Below, piece by piece: positions 25,601 to 35,676 of a stretch of DNA of 64,000 nucleotides; the first letter of the stretch is position 1, and each line of letters opens with the position of its first letter. Below the pieces are notes generated by a model. It saw only the letters and a list, made by a program, of their open reading frames with translations, was not told the origin of the DNA and ran no database searches. Both the position numbers and the translations under genes were made by a program. Source of the stretch: Ooceraea biroi (Eukaryota; Arthropoda; Insecta; Hymenoptera; Formicidae); contig NC_039510.1 in NCBI RefSeq assembly GCF_003672135.1, positions 14,942,001 to 15,006,000 of the forward strand. The letters run 5' to 3'.

Positions 25601-27131
25601 AAAATGCTTTCTTTTCTATTTCAAAATTATTTATTCTTCTTACAAAAGTCCATTGCTGTTAGAAAGCAATAAAAGTCTGCTGCAAAAATATTTCTTAGAT
25701 ATTTCTAGATAGCATATGTTGTAGCAAGTCCGCGTATACGAATTGGATTTGATCCATTATGCAGGAATCGTCGTCTACCTTTAAAGCTACATAGACTGAC
25801 AGTGACATGATATAGACATTGGTATACAAAGATGAGCCTCTTTCATTTTTCATAGCGATCATCGATAAATTATAACAGCAGCAATCTTTTCTCCCAAATC
25901 GAAGTTTTCGAGCTCTATGTTATTCGGTTTCTCGGTACGTATGCCGACGTTTATCTATTTTCCATGAACGAAAGTTCTACGTTTCGCAGCGATTTATTCT
26001 TACATGTTAATAATCTATCGAGCATATTGTGTATTTGTTTAGTATTAAATCTTCGTCCGTGTCTCTTACTGATGCAAGGTGGAACGAATAAAAAAAATTC
26101 AGTTAATTTTATGTATAATTTTGCACATTCTTATATTATTATGTCGTTATATAATTGTTATAGGAATGGAGCTTTTAACATTTCTCAAGAATTTAATTAA
26201 AAGTACGTTGCTTCTTTGTACTTCGTGCAATTTTATAAAAATCATTAAATAACAGTGATAAAATGAAACGTCATTTGTCTTGTGCAGACCAAGATTTAAA
26301 CATCATCTATGCTGCCTAAAAATATCTTTAGGTATTTTCGCTTGCCAAAATATTATTACCTGCGAAAATGTCACAAAACTATGCAGAATGCATCTCAAGC
26401 GAAAATTATCAGAATTAAAGTATAAAATTTATATATATTTTTCTATCATAAATTAAAAAAGATACTCGATACAAATATTATGCTTTTTAAAAAGTATCGC
26501 AAGAGTAACAAGAAAATTATAATAATGTTGAAATAATTCGAGTATTTCAATGTTAACAACACGGAATTTTTGGATAATTAAACAGTTCGAATAATTTAAA
26601 ATATGAATTATCTAGACTGTTCTATCAATGGAAAATTACGCTATTGCAAGCTAAACTGTAATAAGTTACAGTAAACTTACTATAATAGATACATTATTCG
26701 AGCTGAACTGCAGTAATTGAGAGTCAATCGAGAGAAGTGTCAACAATAGAACGAACAGAACATCCGCAAATAGCAACGAGGTCGCATACATTGGCAGAAG
26801 TTTGGTAACAACACCATCACCAACAACCGAAAGTAGTTGCAACGGTAATAGTAGTAGTAGAGTAGTAACAACGTAAATAGTAGTCCAACGGACACGCACA
26901 GTAGTGTAGTAGCAAATGGTGATGCTGGTGGAAAGGCAGAACACGGTGATGATTCGCGGTAAGCAACGTCGCGATCGGCGGCGAATGCCGAAGAGAGGTG
27001 TAGAAGAAGAAGAAGAACAAAAAGAGGAAACCTCTGGTGGCGAGAAGGAAAAGAAGAGAGAGAGAGCGGAAGGGGGAGGGGGTAGTTAGGAGGTAAAGAG
27101 ACGAGAGTGAAGCCGGGGACTAGATTCGTAC
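19666..27131. other. Long intergenic stretch, few features
   Basis: About 7.5 kb with no confident gene. It contains a CRE plus TATA motif pair near 20430, mixed GT/GC runs near 20560-20590 and 23765-23830, a pyrimidine-rich GC block at 22080-22500 with a short inverted repeat (22305-22325 against 22378-22398), and AT-rich DNA from 24200 to 26700. A 172-codon minus frame at 22071-22589 lies in the low-complexity block and is probably chance. A tacagggtgt motif, often seen at insect repeat ends, is at about 24515. Confidence 0.45.
20426..20451 (+). promoter_or_regulatory. Possible promoter: CRE next to TATA box
   Basis: A perfect CRE palindrome TGACGTCA (20426-20433) lies 10 bases before a consensus TATATAAA (20444-20451), inside a CpG-rich segment. 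That spacing is typical of cAMP-responsive promoters. No initiator consensus or clear first exon follows, so the target is unknown. Confidence 0.3.
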
Positions 27132-27233
27132 CTGCATTCCATTCCCACTGGTCGTGCAGATCCTTGTATAGGTGGTCATCCTCCTCCTCCTCCTCCTCTT
27201 CCTCCATCTCGTCCTTGTTCTCCTCCTCTTTTG
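27132..27233 (-). CDS. Candidate acidic exon, family unknown
   Basis: On the minus strand an acceptor (aagcag at 27234-27239, with a pyrimidine tract about 25-50 bases further upstream) and a donor (GCAG|gtacg at 27131) bracket 102 bases. The exon is phase 1 at both ends. It would encode a lysine/glutamate-rich run (KEEENKDEM followed by eight Glu and two Asp), then HLYKDLHDQWEWNA. The aromatic tail is not low-complexity, which argues against pure microsatellite chance. No neighbouring exon could be identified, and the GAG repeat inflates apparent openness on both strands. It may be an isolated exon of a gene with long introns, or not coding. Confidence 0.25.
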
Positions 27234-28941
27234 CTGCTTACTTCTGCTCTTTCTTCCCATACAGAAAGAGTAAGAAAGAAGGAGTCTTCCTTGATCGGCT
27301 GCCCTTCGTCTCCTCCTCTTTCTCCTCTTCGTCATTTTACTTTGGCCGCCTGCTCAACGTCAACCGGCTCGAGACCCTCCAAGTGCGATGGAGACATCCC
27401 CCGCGAATGCACTTTGCGAAATTCTCGAAATTCACAACGAGCCAACCTTATTCTCACTGAATGGCGCTGAACGTCTTCGGATCGTTTTCGTTTCATCGCG
27501 GGATTCGTTCCTGCATAGACAATCTGCCTGTTTGCCACGTTCTTCTTTCAATCCGTTCCTTCCTCTTGTTTCATCCTCCGATTATCTTCTCGGTCGTGAT
27601 TGCACACTTCACATTTAGTGATGGTGTACGGTTCCTTATAATACGTTCTTTCTTCCTTTTGTCTTATCAATCCTTTTCGACCTCTTAGATTTATATTTCA
27701 TCTGTATTTTTTTAAACTTCCGATCCGTAAACTTGGGATCAGATACACGAGGAAAAGAGTGTAAGAAAATTTAATTACGTCTTACTCCGCTTCTAAAAAT
27801 GAGTAAACCTTTTAATTAAAACTTGAGATATGCTATACGGTTGTATTACTCTGCATCTACGAGTTTTAATTGTACAGATTAAGCAGATTTAATGTCAACT
27901 CTTAAAATAATACAGGATCGTGGAAAAATAGCATCGTAGTTAAATTACGTGGGAGCGTTTCTTACAATTATATCGCCGAACAAATGTAAACTCGACAAAA
28001 GTTATTCTAGTGTTACGATCCTCTTAATTAGAACAATTAGCTGCTCCGAGAATAGAGGGATGACGCCTCGTTGGTATTGCATGTGTCACAGAATTGCAAG
28101 CATACATCATGCAATATGCATACGAAGCATAGTATTATCGCTTTTCGTTAGATATTTTAGAAACAAATTAGGAAACAGCGTTCATAATTAGTAAAATTTA
28201 TTTATGGAAATTATTAAAACGATAATATATCGAATAATAAAGAAAAAGATATGGAATACGTGGTTCCAAAGTTCTCTAAAATTAAGAAACACAAAAGACA
28301 CAAATATATAATGTTTAAAGGGATTGACGAAATAAAAAATGTGAAAAAAAGCGGAACAAATTGCACGATGAGATAATCGAAAATTACTGAAGTGTGAAAA
28401 TTCGCGAAAGTAAAAAGTAAAAATCAATCTTTCTTTCATCGGTTTTAGTCATTTGTCAGAGTAGACGGTTTGATTTAATTAAGCGAGATTCGCTTTAATT
28501 TATTTCGTACATTGGATAATTTTAGGGCATGCGGTCGCAATTCGATATCTCGGCCTTCGTGCAGCGTTTCTATCGATCGCAAGTTGGTTTAGAGCGAATT
28601 ACGTCAATCGAGGAGAAGGCTCTTCTTCATAACGCCCCCACGGGTAGTCTTGCAACGTAATTGAATGAATTATGAAGAAGCGAGAAAAACGGAATACTCC
28701 ATATCGATATCTTATCGTCATATATTTCTCAATATAACCGATCAGTATTTCGTTCTATTGGCAAAAGTAGTTTTAGCGATTAATTGCGTAATACTCAGTG
28801 CTTGATTAAATTTCTTTTTCCAACATTTTTTCGTAACATTCAACATGAAATAGTTTTGTTAATGCTTAGATAAAGACATGTATATCACACACACAATAAA
28901 TACGATAGTTGGTTAAAGCATTTCTTAAATTATATTCTATT
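27234..28941. other. Intergenic, no gene seen
   Basis: Pyrimidine-rich at 27240-27350 and AT-rich afterwards. Open frames are short, with no domain or splice support. Confidence 0.45.
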
Positions 28942-29094
28942 AAGGTACAATTTCATGCTGTCGCTCGTCGCTCATTTTCAGCGACAAAACAGGTCACGTG
29001 ATCAAAATTAACGCTGGATATTGGTCAATTTTGATCACGTGACCTGTTTTGTCGCTGAAAATGAGCGACGAGCGACAGCATGAAATTGTACCTT
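28942..29094. repeat. Perfect 68-bp inverted repeat (hairpin)
   Basis: The left arm 28942-29009 and right arm 29027-29094 are exact reverse complements over 68 bases, separated by a 17-base loop. The outer ends read aaggtacaatttcatg, and each arm contains a CACGTG palindrome. No clear target duplication is visible: the left flank reads ttaagg and the right cctttat, so a decayed TTAA-type site is possible. It could be a foldback MITE or the template of a long hairpin RNA. The lack of any arm mismatch implies a recent origin. Confidence 0.9.
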
Positions 29095-30196
29095 TATACA
29101 TATATTTGTGAAAAATAGAGGATTTATAAAAAAAACAACATTCAAATTAAGAAATTCATAGATAAAGGGATGTATCGATATTCGCGTCTACTCCTCGTGT
29201 CTCAGTCAATTATTCAATTCCTCGCTGATACATCGCGAAAGAAGCAAATTCCAAAGTGTGGCAATCAAGGTGCTTCCACGCGATCGGACTTGCACGGAAA
29301 AGGTATGCCTCATGGTGCACGCACCACCATGTCCATCCACGCCCGTATTATACACAATATGCGCGCTGCATTCGTTTAATCGGCATTCAGGATCGTGACT
29401 CGGCGATGACATCAACGCGCCGCCGCCTTTTTTCAATGCAGTTTTGTAATACATTAATGTTTCTTTAATCGCGCGTGCGCGCGTTATCTGTATATACGCG
29501 AGATGTTCTCCAAATTGTATTGGATATCTACCGTTTCTATTGTATGCAAATTGATGAGGGACGCGTCACATTTGTGAGACACTCAAATATCGACTTTGGT
29601 TTCGACTCGTGTGTCCTCGATGTAAAATTTAAAGGCTATATTGCGTTATTATAATTTTATATATATAAATTATTAACATATAATTATTAATATTAAAAAT
29701 TATAATATATATAATTTTTTGTAATATTTACCTTATAAAGGAAAATCGTAAGATGTAATCTATATACCTACATATTACACAATATTCAGAAGAAATATTG
29801 ATTCAAGTTTAAATTTTCCTTTGTGACTAAACTTAGCTCTTATGTAGCTAGCTTAATTTCTTAAACATTGATGCTGTCGCCATAGCAATAGCAAGTGACA
29901 ATAGTGACAATTACAAGTACCTGCATATAGCTACTACAAACTAAAAGAAGATAGCAAATTTCTGTCAGATATCAGTACAGCTGTGTAAACGCTCGCGCAA
30001 AGTAATCTATCATGATGGACGAACGACATGTGATATCGGGTAAATAACGAGCCAGTCCTTAACGAGGTCCGGATAATCTTCCGATATCTTTTCTTTGTGG
30101 GATTTTTTTCTGGCCACTATATCAAACTCCAGAATCGATTCGCACACGCAACGTGACAAAGATGTGTCACGCACATACACACCCGACAGAAGTACG

Positions 30197-30227
<31 letters not shown>

Positions 30228-30330
30228 CACCGTTCTCGTCCATGCGAGAGATTCTCCGGAGGGGTCTGTCACGCGTACAAATAGCTGACCTCGCTTCGTC
30301 GCCTCTATCAATGGCTCACTGCTGTACTGA
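29095..30330. other. Intergenic, microsatellite only
   Basis: AT-rich near 29650-29780 and containing the GTGC tetranucleotide array at 30196. No supportable gene. Confidence 0.5.
30196..30227. repeat. GTGC tetranucleotide microsatellite
   Basis: Eight perfect GTGC units. Such a tract can form Z-DNA-like purine/pyrimidine alternation. Confidence 0.95.
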
Positions 30331-30792
30331 ATGACTTTTACGTCTCTTCCGCTTACTACGCCCTTTGATGCGAGACAGTATCAAAGGATTCAGCGTTTTG
30401 ATCCGGAAATTAAAACCGAAATAAATTTCGATAAGCTTACTTCTAGATATAGACGCGTACTAGAAGACGCAAAAAATTTATCTTCAAACTGTTGTTACAT
30501 AGAAATTGTAAAAAACGGGATATAAGTTTCTCGTGCTTCTGCTGATGTGAGAAAATATAATGTTGATGATGATGATGAAAATATAATGATATATCTACTT
30601 GGGAAAGATAGATATAGTTAAGGAAGAGCAACGCATAATTTATACTATTTGTATTTATGTTATAGGAGCATTTGCTTTATAAAATTTTGCATGATAGGTT
30701 TTGTCATCCTACATTATAGTTATAATATAATATGTTCTGGCTGATCAAATATTACGGAACGTTTCTATAACATAAACAAAATATAAAACAAG

Positions 30793-31025
30793 ATATAGGA
30801 ATGATGTTCGTTTATATCTGAAATATTATCAAAAATTTATGCAAGAAGCAGTATTAAATTTAGAACTATTTTATCATGAAAAAATCACACTTTTGGTAGA
30901 TAAAACAGGAAGTACAGTTGGTAATGCAGAGAACTGTTATGCAGTAGATGATCATGTAGCTTCCAATGTTACTTACACTTGGTCTACGTTGGATTTACAC
31001 TGCGTCGGTAATATAGAATTCTTAG
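30793..31025 (+). CDS. Candidate penultimate exon, unknown protein
   Basis: An open frame that reads as a normal globular protein: YRNDVRLYLKYYQKFMQE, then LLVDKTGSTVG, NAENCYAVDD and TWSTLDLHCVGNIEFL. It ends at a donor TTAG|gtattt in phase 1. The next exon (31221-31330) begins in the matching phase and completes a Glu codon across the junction. The upstream border is uncertain: an acaag acceptor at 30792 fits the frame but lacks a pyrimidine tract, and an internal ATG lies at 30839. A 64-codon frame at 30331-30525 may hold an earlier exon, but I could not join it in phase. I do not recognise the family. It could be an endogenous gene or a domesticated element. Confidence 0.4.
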
Positions 31026-31150
31026 GTATTTAAACTTACCAGCTATTGATATTGACTTATCACTAAACACTAGCGGATATAATTTTTTATGATAACCGTG
31101 ACTTTTGAATAGACTGTGATTTAAAAATACTTTATTATTATTAATTTACT

Positions 31151-31173
31151 TTATTATTATTATTATTATTATT
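31151..31173. repeat. TTA trinucleotide microsatellite
   Basis: About seven TTA/ATT units inside the intron of the candidate gene ending at 31330. Confidence 0.85.
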
Positions 31174-31220
31174 AACATTATATTACGAGTCAAATACTTG
31201 TTACTTAATAAATATATCAG

Positions 31221-31330
31221 AAACAGCATTCCATGCATTATTTCAAGACGGAAGAACATTATCTCTCCACTTTAGCATCGAGGATAACATAAACATGAAC
31301 TTAGGAGAGCGCATTTATCTGATGAAATAA
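31221..31330 (+). CDS. Candidate terminal exon, unknown protein
   Basis: It follows a 195-bp intron (31026-31220) that contains a TTA microsatellite and ends atatatcag. The joined frame continues ETAFHALFQDGRTLSLHF, SIEDNINMN and LGERIYLMK, then TAA at 31328-31330. Phase agreement across the intron and varied amino acid composition support a real coding end. No AATAAA signal was seen in the next 150 bases, which weakens the case. The family is not recognised. Confidence 0.4.
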
Positions 31331-33548
31331 CTTAATTGGCAATATTAACTTGATATTTGCAGATGAATTAATTTAACTATTGTCCCACCCTTTACCCTCT
31401 TCAGATTTTTTATAAATCAGGCAACGATTCGCGATAACGTGCAGTCTTGATAACAGCCGACAGTTTTGCGCGCACACATTATGCCGTTCTCTGGCGATCC
31501 TAACTCGTTAAGTTTTACGATCATTCCAGGCGGTCGGATAACTGTCGCGGCCGATCTGACCGCGTTAATTAGATAAAAGTGGCGGCCAGATTCTCGGAAG
31601 AACCCAACGCACGGCGTAATCAGCAAGCGAACCGGTCGGCAGTACGCGCCATTATGAGATATCGGCATTACGATGCGCATCTTCGCTTCCTTTTAATGCG
31701 CCACCCGCTATCCCAGAAACATGAAGTGAAAAACAGCGGATACCGTTCAAGCGAGATCTGCAAATTCCACGGATCGACAGCCCGACGTCACGGCGCGAAG
31801 CGTAATAGAAGCATGTAATAAACTATTCACCATTACACGTTCAGTTAGCCATTCTACGATAAACTTAAAATAAATGTTTCTCTTTTCAGAAACTTCTAAT
31901 TGCTAATGATTGTCGATGCAGAGACAAAGTGCAAAGAGACAAGTCATCATTTCTTTTGATATTATATTCGAAAGAATATTTTTGAAACTCTTGAAACAAC
32001 GCTTTTGTGAAAGAAATGAAGTATTCAGAATTTTTTGATGATCAAATAATTTGGACGCTCCAAGCTCAAATTTAAATCTCAACATTGTTCGGTCTTTTCG
32101 AATTGTTATAATTGTAACGTGAATATTCGAACGGTATCAGTTCATATTTATGTAAAATAATAAAATAGGCGCGCGCGCGTGAGAAGAGAGCGAATAAACC
32201 GATCAAACTTTTCGAAGAATTTACTTGCGCGATTTGTGTTCGAGTTTTTTGTCTGGACTTTAGAAGGAAGTAAAGACGAATCCTCGTACGGCTAACTTCT
32301 CTTCGCTTCGCAAACGTTCCTCCATGGAATATGGCCATCGGGTCGCGAGGTCGCGTCGTATCTTTATCAGGGCTCCGTGTAACCGGCGCGCCGTTATCAG
32401 CCGACCGATAACGCACGTGCAAAATAATGTATATGCCGATGGATCCTTAGGGACGTTTGTGATGAATGGCGAAACCGTATGGCGTGTGGAATTCTACGTT
32501 TATCCACGTCTGACTTTGTCTCGCAAAATGCAACGAGTCGATTAACTCGTATAATTCGCAGATAATATAAACACAGAATAACTAGGCATTATGCATTATC
32601 TAAAAATTGTTTAAATAAGTATAGATAAACTTCTATTATTTTTCTAGGGCATTAAAAAGATAATTCAATAATCATGACAAACTGTTAAATAAATCATCGC
32701 ATTAAAGAACGTCTGATTCTTAATATCATGCATTTAAGGAACAACAAACGAGCGGTAAAATATGCGTTTTATGTAAAAACCATTTACATATTCATCCTCT
32801 GTAGTCGTGCAGAGATATTGAACCTTGGTTTTTAAATCGCTTTATAACATTCCCTGCTGGCACGATGAAAACCTCCCAAGTAGATCTGTCGATTGTGGAT
32901 CGATGAGGGTTTGAATATCACTGATCATCGTTCCCCACATTCCCCGAGGTCATCGTGTTCCACTGCCTGCTTCAGTCCATCTGGTGTGACCTGTCCAGCG
33001 TCATTGTTCTGCACCACACTTTTAATGTCAATTTATTCTTACGATAAATATTACCGTATCCATCAATATAATTATTTACTATAAATAATAATAAGGAAAC
33101 GCAAGTTCTTCTAAGTCTGATCTTAAAACTAAGTGTATTTAATAATTGTCACAGAACGTGTTTAAAATTGCCTTAAAATCATCTCGTTATAATCGCGTGA
33201 TTGCGCTGTTGCGGTATTGTTCGGTCTCTTTCTCTCTGCGCCGTCTAGATCAAACATTTTGTCTAATGGCTAGCATATCAGATGTTGTTATCAACAATAC
33301 TAACATTATTAATCATTTTTCTTTTCTTGTTTTTATTTATCAAACATTTAACTGCAAAATTTCCAACGTTTTCTCGGCAGTGTTAGTTAGATCGAGTCAG
33401 AGTTTCGAAGAACTGTTGCGTTTAACGAAGCGAGTGCCCGACGGGTGCGGATTTATCTCCAATGGTTCCGCAACGTAACGAACCTTCGATCGTCCCGCGT
33501 ATTGCGAATGTATAAAGCGGTCTATATTGCGTTCAACCGTTGCGAATA
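31331..33548. other. Intergenic, no gene seen
   Basis: Mixed CpG-rich and AT-rich DNA. Frames of 60-116 codons are present on both strands without motifs or matched splice sites. Confidence 0.45.
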
Positions 33549-33740
33549 TATTGGGTCATTAAGTATGAAACTTTACAAATGTAAAAGCGCCATCTTTAAC
33601 ATTTGTTACCTCAAATTTGGCGCCAGACGTCAGTATCAGGTTAGGTTAGTGTGATAGATGTATGTTCGCTCTTCAAATGTCATATTTGTTTGTTCAAATA
33701 TCTTCATTAGTTTTATTGGTGGATTCTTTTTTATAGAACT

Positions 33741-34783
33741 ATGGAAAAGTGCAAAATTCGTGTGATTTATGAATATGAGTTCCGCCGTGGAACCACAGGG
33801 TCGGAGACAGCTCGTAATATCAACGCTGTATTTGGTGAAGGTTCAACTACTAAAGCAACGGTGGGCAATTGGTTCAAAAACTTCAGAGATGGAGATTTCA
33901 GCCTCGCTAATGAGCCACGTGGAAGACCAAAGACGAAGGTGGATAATGATCACCTGAGAGCCGTAGTAGAGTCCGATCCATCTCAAAGTACACGTGAATT
34001 GGCATCGATATTCAATGTTTCCATACCCACCATATTGGTTCATTTAGCTGCAATTGGTAAGATAAAGAAGTTGGACAAATGGGTCCCGCACGAATCGACC
34101 GATGCGCAGCAGGCGCAACGTCTAGAGGCTTCCCTTTCTTTGCTTTCCCGTCACAAAAATGAATCTTTTTTTAACCGAATTGTGACCTGCGATGAAAAGT
34201 GGATACTCTACGACAATCGTAAACGCTCACATCAGTGGTTGAACGATGATGAACCACCGAGACATCACGCGAAACCCAACATTACACAGAAGAAGCTTAT
34301 GGTGACTGTTTGGTGGTCCAGGTCAGGTGTTATCTACTACAACTTTATGAAACCTGGTACATCGATAACGGCTGAAGTATATTGCAAGCAACTGGACGAA
34401 ATGATGCAACAACTTGCTATTAAACAACCGAAATTGGTCAATCGGTCAATGCCAATCCTGTTGCATGATAATGCTCGACCGCACACTGCACGACTGACCG
34501 TGGCAAAGCTACAGGAGTTGGAATTGGAAACTCTCCGTCATCCACCATATTCACCAGATCTAACCTAACCTAACCTAACCTAACCTAACCTACCGACTAT
34601 CACTTTTTCCGGAATTTGGACAACTTGTTGGTGGGAAAATTGTTCAATTCTCAACAGGCAGTCGAAACAGCCTTCCGCGACTTCATCGATTCCCGTACTC
34701 CTGGCTTCTATAGTAGAGGCATAGACCAACTACCACTAAAATGGCAGAAGCGTGTAGATAACATGGGCGTATACTTCGATTGA
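33741..34783 (+). pseudogene. Cecropia-type transposase split by telomeric repeat
   Basis: The frame starts MEKCKIRVIYEYEFRRGTT and stays open for 275 codons through both helix-turn-helix regions, IVTCDEKWILYDN and LLHDNARPHT up to PPYSPDL. The telomeric insert then brings TAA at 34566-34568. This is just before the third catalytic motif (PTDYHFF), which resumes in another frame and runs to NMGVYFD and TGA. The span of 1043 bases is 1020 plus 23. Except for the insert, the gene has no other frame damage, so the insertion was probably the inactivating event. Confidence 0.95.
34561..34590. repeat. Interstitial telomeric array, six CCTAA units
   Basis: Six perfect TAACC units, the complement of the insect telomere repeat TTAGG, inside the transposase gene. 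In the sibling element the same place reads agatctatcacctaccgac. The insert therefore replaces three bases (tca) with 26 bases of telomeric sequence. The edges share cta/ccta with the array. Confidence 0.95.
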
Positions 34784-34861
34784 AAATAAATCATGTCCAT
34801 GTGCCAAAAAATGCAAAAGTTTATGTTCTATTTGTAAAGTTTCATACTTAATGACCCAATA

Positions 34862-35148
34862 AAAGTATTCTCTCGCATGTAAGATCTCCGAAGTTACTCA
34901 CAAGCAGTACTGTCCACCTGCTAAATGTTCCGTTAATAAATTGTTCCTCGCGAAATAAGAATGCTTCTTATACCGTCTTGATCAACTCCCTCGAGTTCTG
35001 AAAAGTGACAAACTAGTGCAGCCATGGTGATTCCAATAATTATGGTTGCATTTCGATGAAATTAAAAAAAAATCGTTTCGAATATTCGCTCGAGCAGAAC
35101 TGAATCCGTGCTAATGAATACATGCATATGCTAAATCTGACAAATTTA
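34862..35148. other. Short intergenic stretch, nothing seen
   Basis: AT-rich spacer between mariner 6 and the mini-mariner. Confidence 0.5.
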
Positions 35149-35225
35149 TTAGGCTGGTGCAAAAATATTTGCGGTTTTTAAATCATCTTGATAATAAAAA
35201 CCACAATTATTTTTGCACTAACAAT
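35149..35225. mobile_element. MADE1-like mini-mariner (MITE)
   Basis: About 77 bp, beginning ttaggctggtgcaaaaat after a TA and ending in the inverted form ttttgcactaac. The arms read tgcaaaaata..tgcggttttt and, inverted, tgcaaaaataattgtggttttt, so both terminal repeats lie nearly back to back. This matches the plan and sequence of MADE1 elements derived from Hsmar1-type mariners, as I recall them. The right edge is decayed and uncertain by a few bases. Confidence 0.6.
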
Positions 35226-35234
35226 TATTAATAG

Positions 35235-35432
35235 GGAAACGAAACGCGTGAAGCGTAACCCTCTCGTGACAAACGTGTCATCTTGCTCCCCTAAAAGGAG
35301 TTCAAGCCACAAAGAGACAATGGGAAGGGCGGCACTCACTGAGGGTGACCGATTCTCGAAATTACAAATTTCGACGACGTCTGGCACACGTCTGCCTGTT
35401 ATTTTAGGACCTTCACAGAAATTCGAAGCCCG
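35235..35432 (+). CDS. Candidate exon, unknown protein
   Basis: An open frame with ordinary composition: ETKRVKRNPLVTNVSS, CSPKRSSSHKETMGRAAL, TEGDRFSKLQISTTSG and LPVILGPSQKFEA. It ends at a strong donor (CCCG|gtaagaac) in phase 2. The next exon at 35631 joins in phase and continues to a stop. The proposed acceptor is attaatag at 35234, with a CTAAC branch-point-like sequence at the right end of the mini-mariner just upstream. The true 5' border is uncertain because the frame stays open back into the MITE. The minus strand is also open here, which lowers confidence. Family not recognised. Confidence 0.33.
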
Positions 35433-35630
35433 GTAAGAACGTCTTCTTCTCGAGGGCATCGGCCATTCGTTGTGCCCCACTTTAAAAACTCGCAGAAGTG
35501 AGAACCGTAACCAACAGAGAAGGGATGATCAGCCCCCTTCTTCCTTACTTTCTTTTCACTCATTTCTTTTCTCTTTCTTCTTCTTTCAACAATTCGTAGG
35601 CACTAACTCTTCTTTTTATCTTATTTTTAG

Positions 35631-35676
35631 AGTTGCTGACGAAGCAGAAAATGGAGGAGTTCCAAACGCCGATTAA
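35631..35676 (+). CDS. Candidate short terminal exon
   Basis: It follows a 198-bp intron ending in a long pyrimidine tract and ttatttttag, a convincing acceptor. Joined to the previous exon it completes an Arg codon and reads VADEAENGGVPNAD, then TAA. The strong acceptor and matching phase support it; the shortness limits confidence. Confidence 0.33.

Larger units (their letters stand above)
33551..34859 (+). mobile_element. Mariner element 6 with telomere-repeat insert
   Basis: A 1309-bp cecropia-type mariner flanked by TA (33549-33550 and 34860-34861). Its ends are the same as those of the copy at 18377. It is 22 bases longer because it carries a 23-base net gain from the CCTAA array and lacks the sibling's extra C. 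The two copies are otherwise almost identical. Confidence 0.95.

Noticed and set aside
26740..27131. Extension of the Glu-rich minus frame into Leu/Tyr-rich sequence
   Set aside because: It runs past a good donor into microsatellite-like DNA (tagtag repeats), so only the part before the donor was kept as a weak exon.
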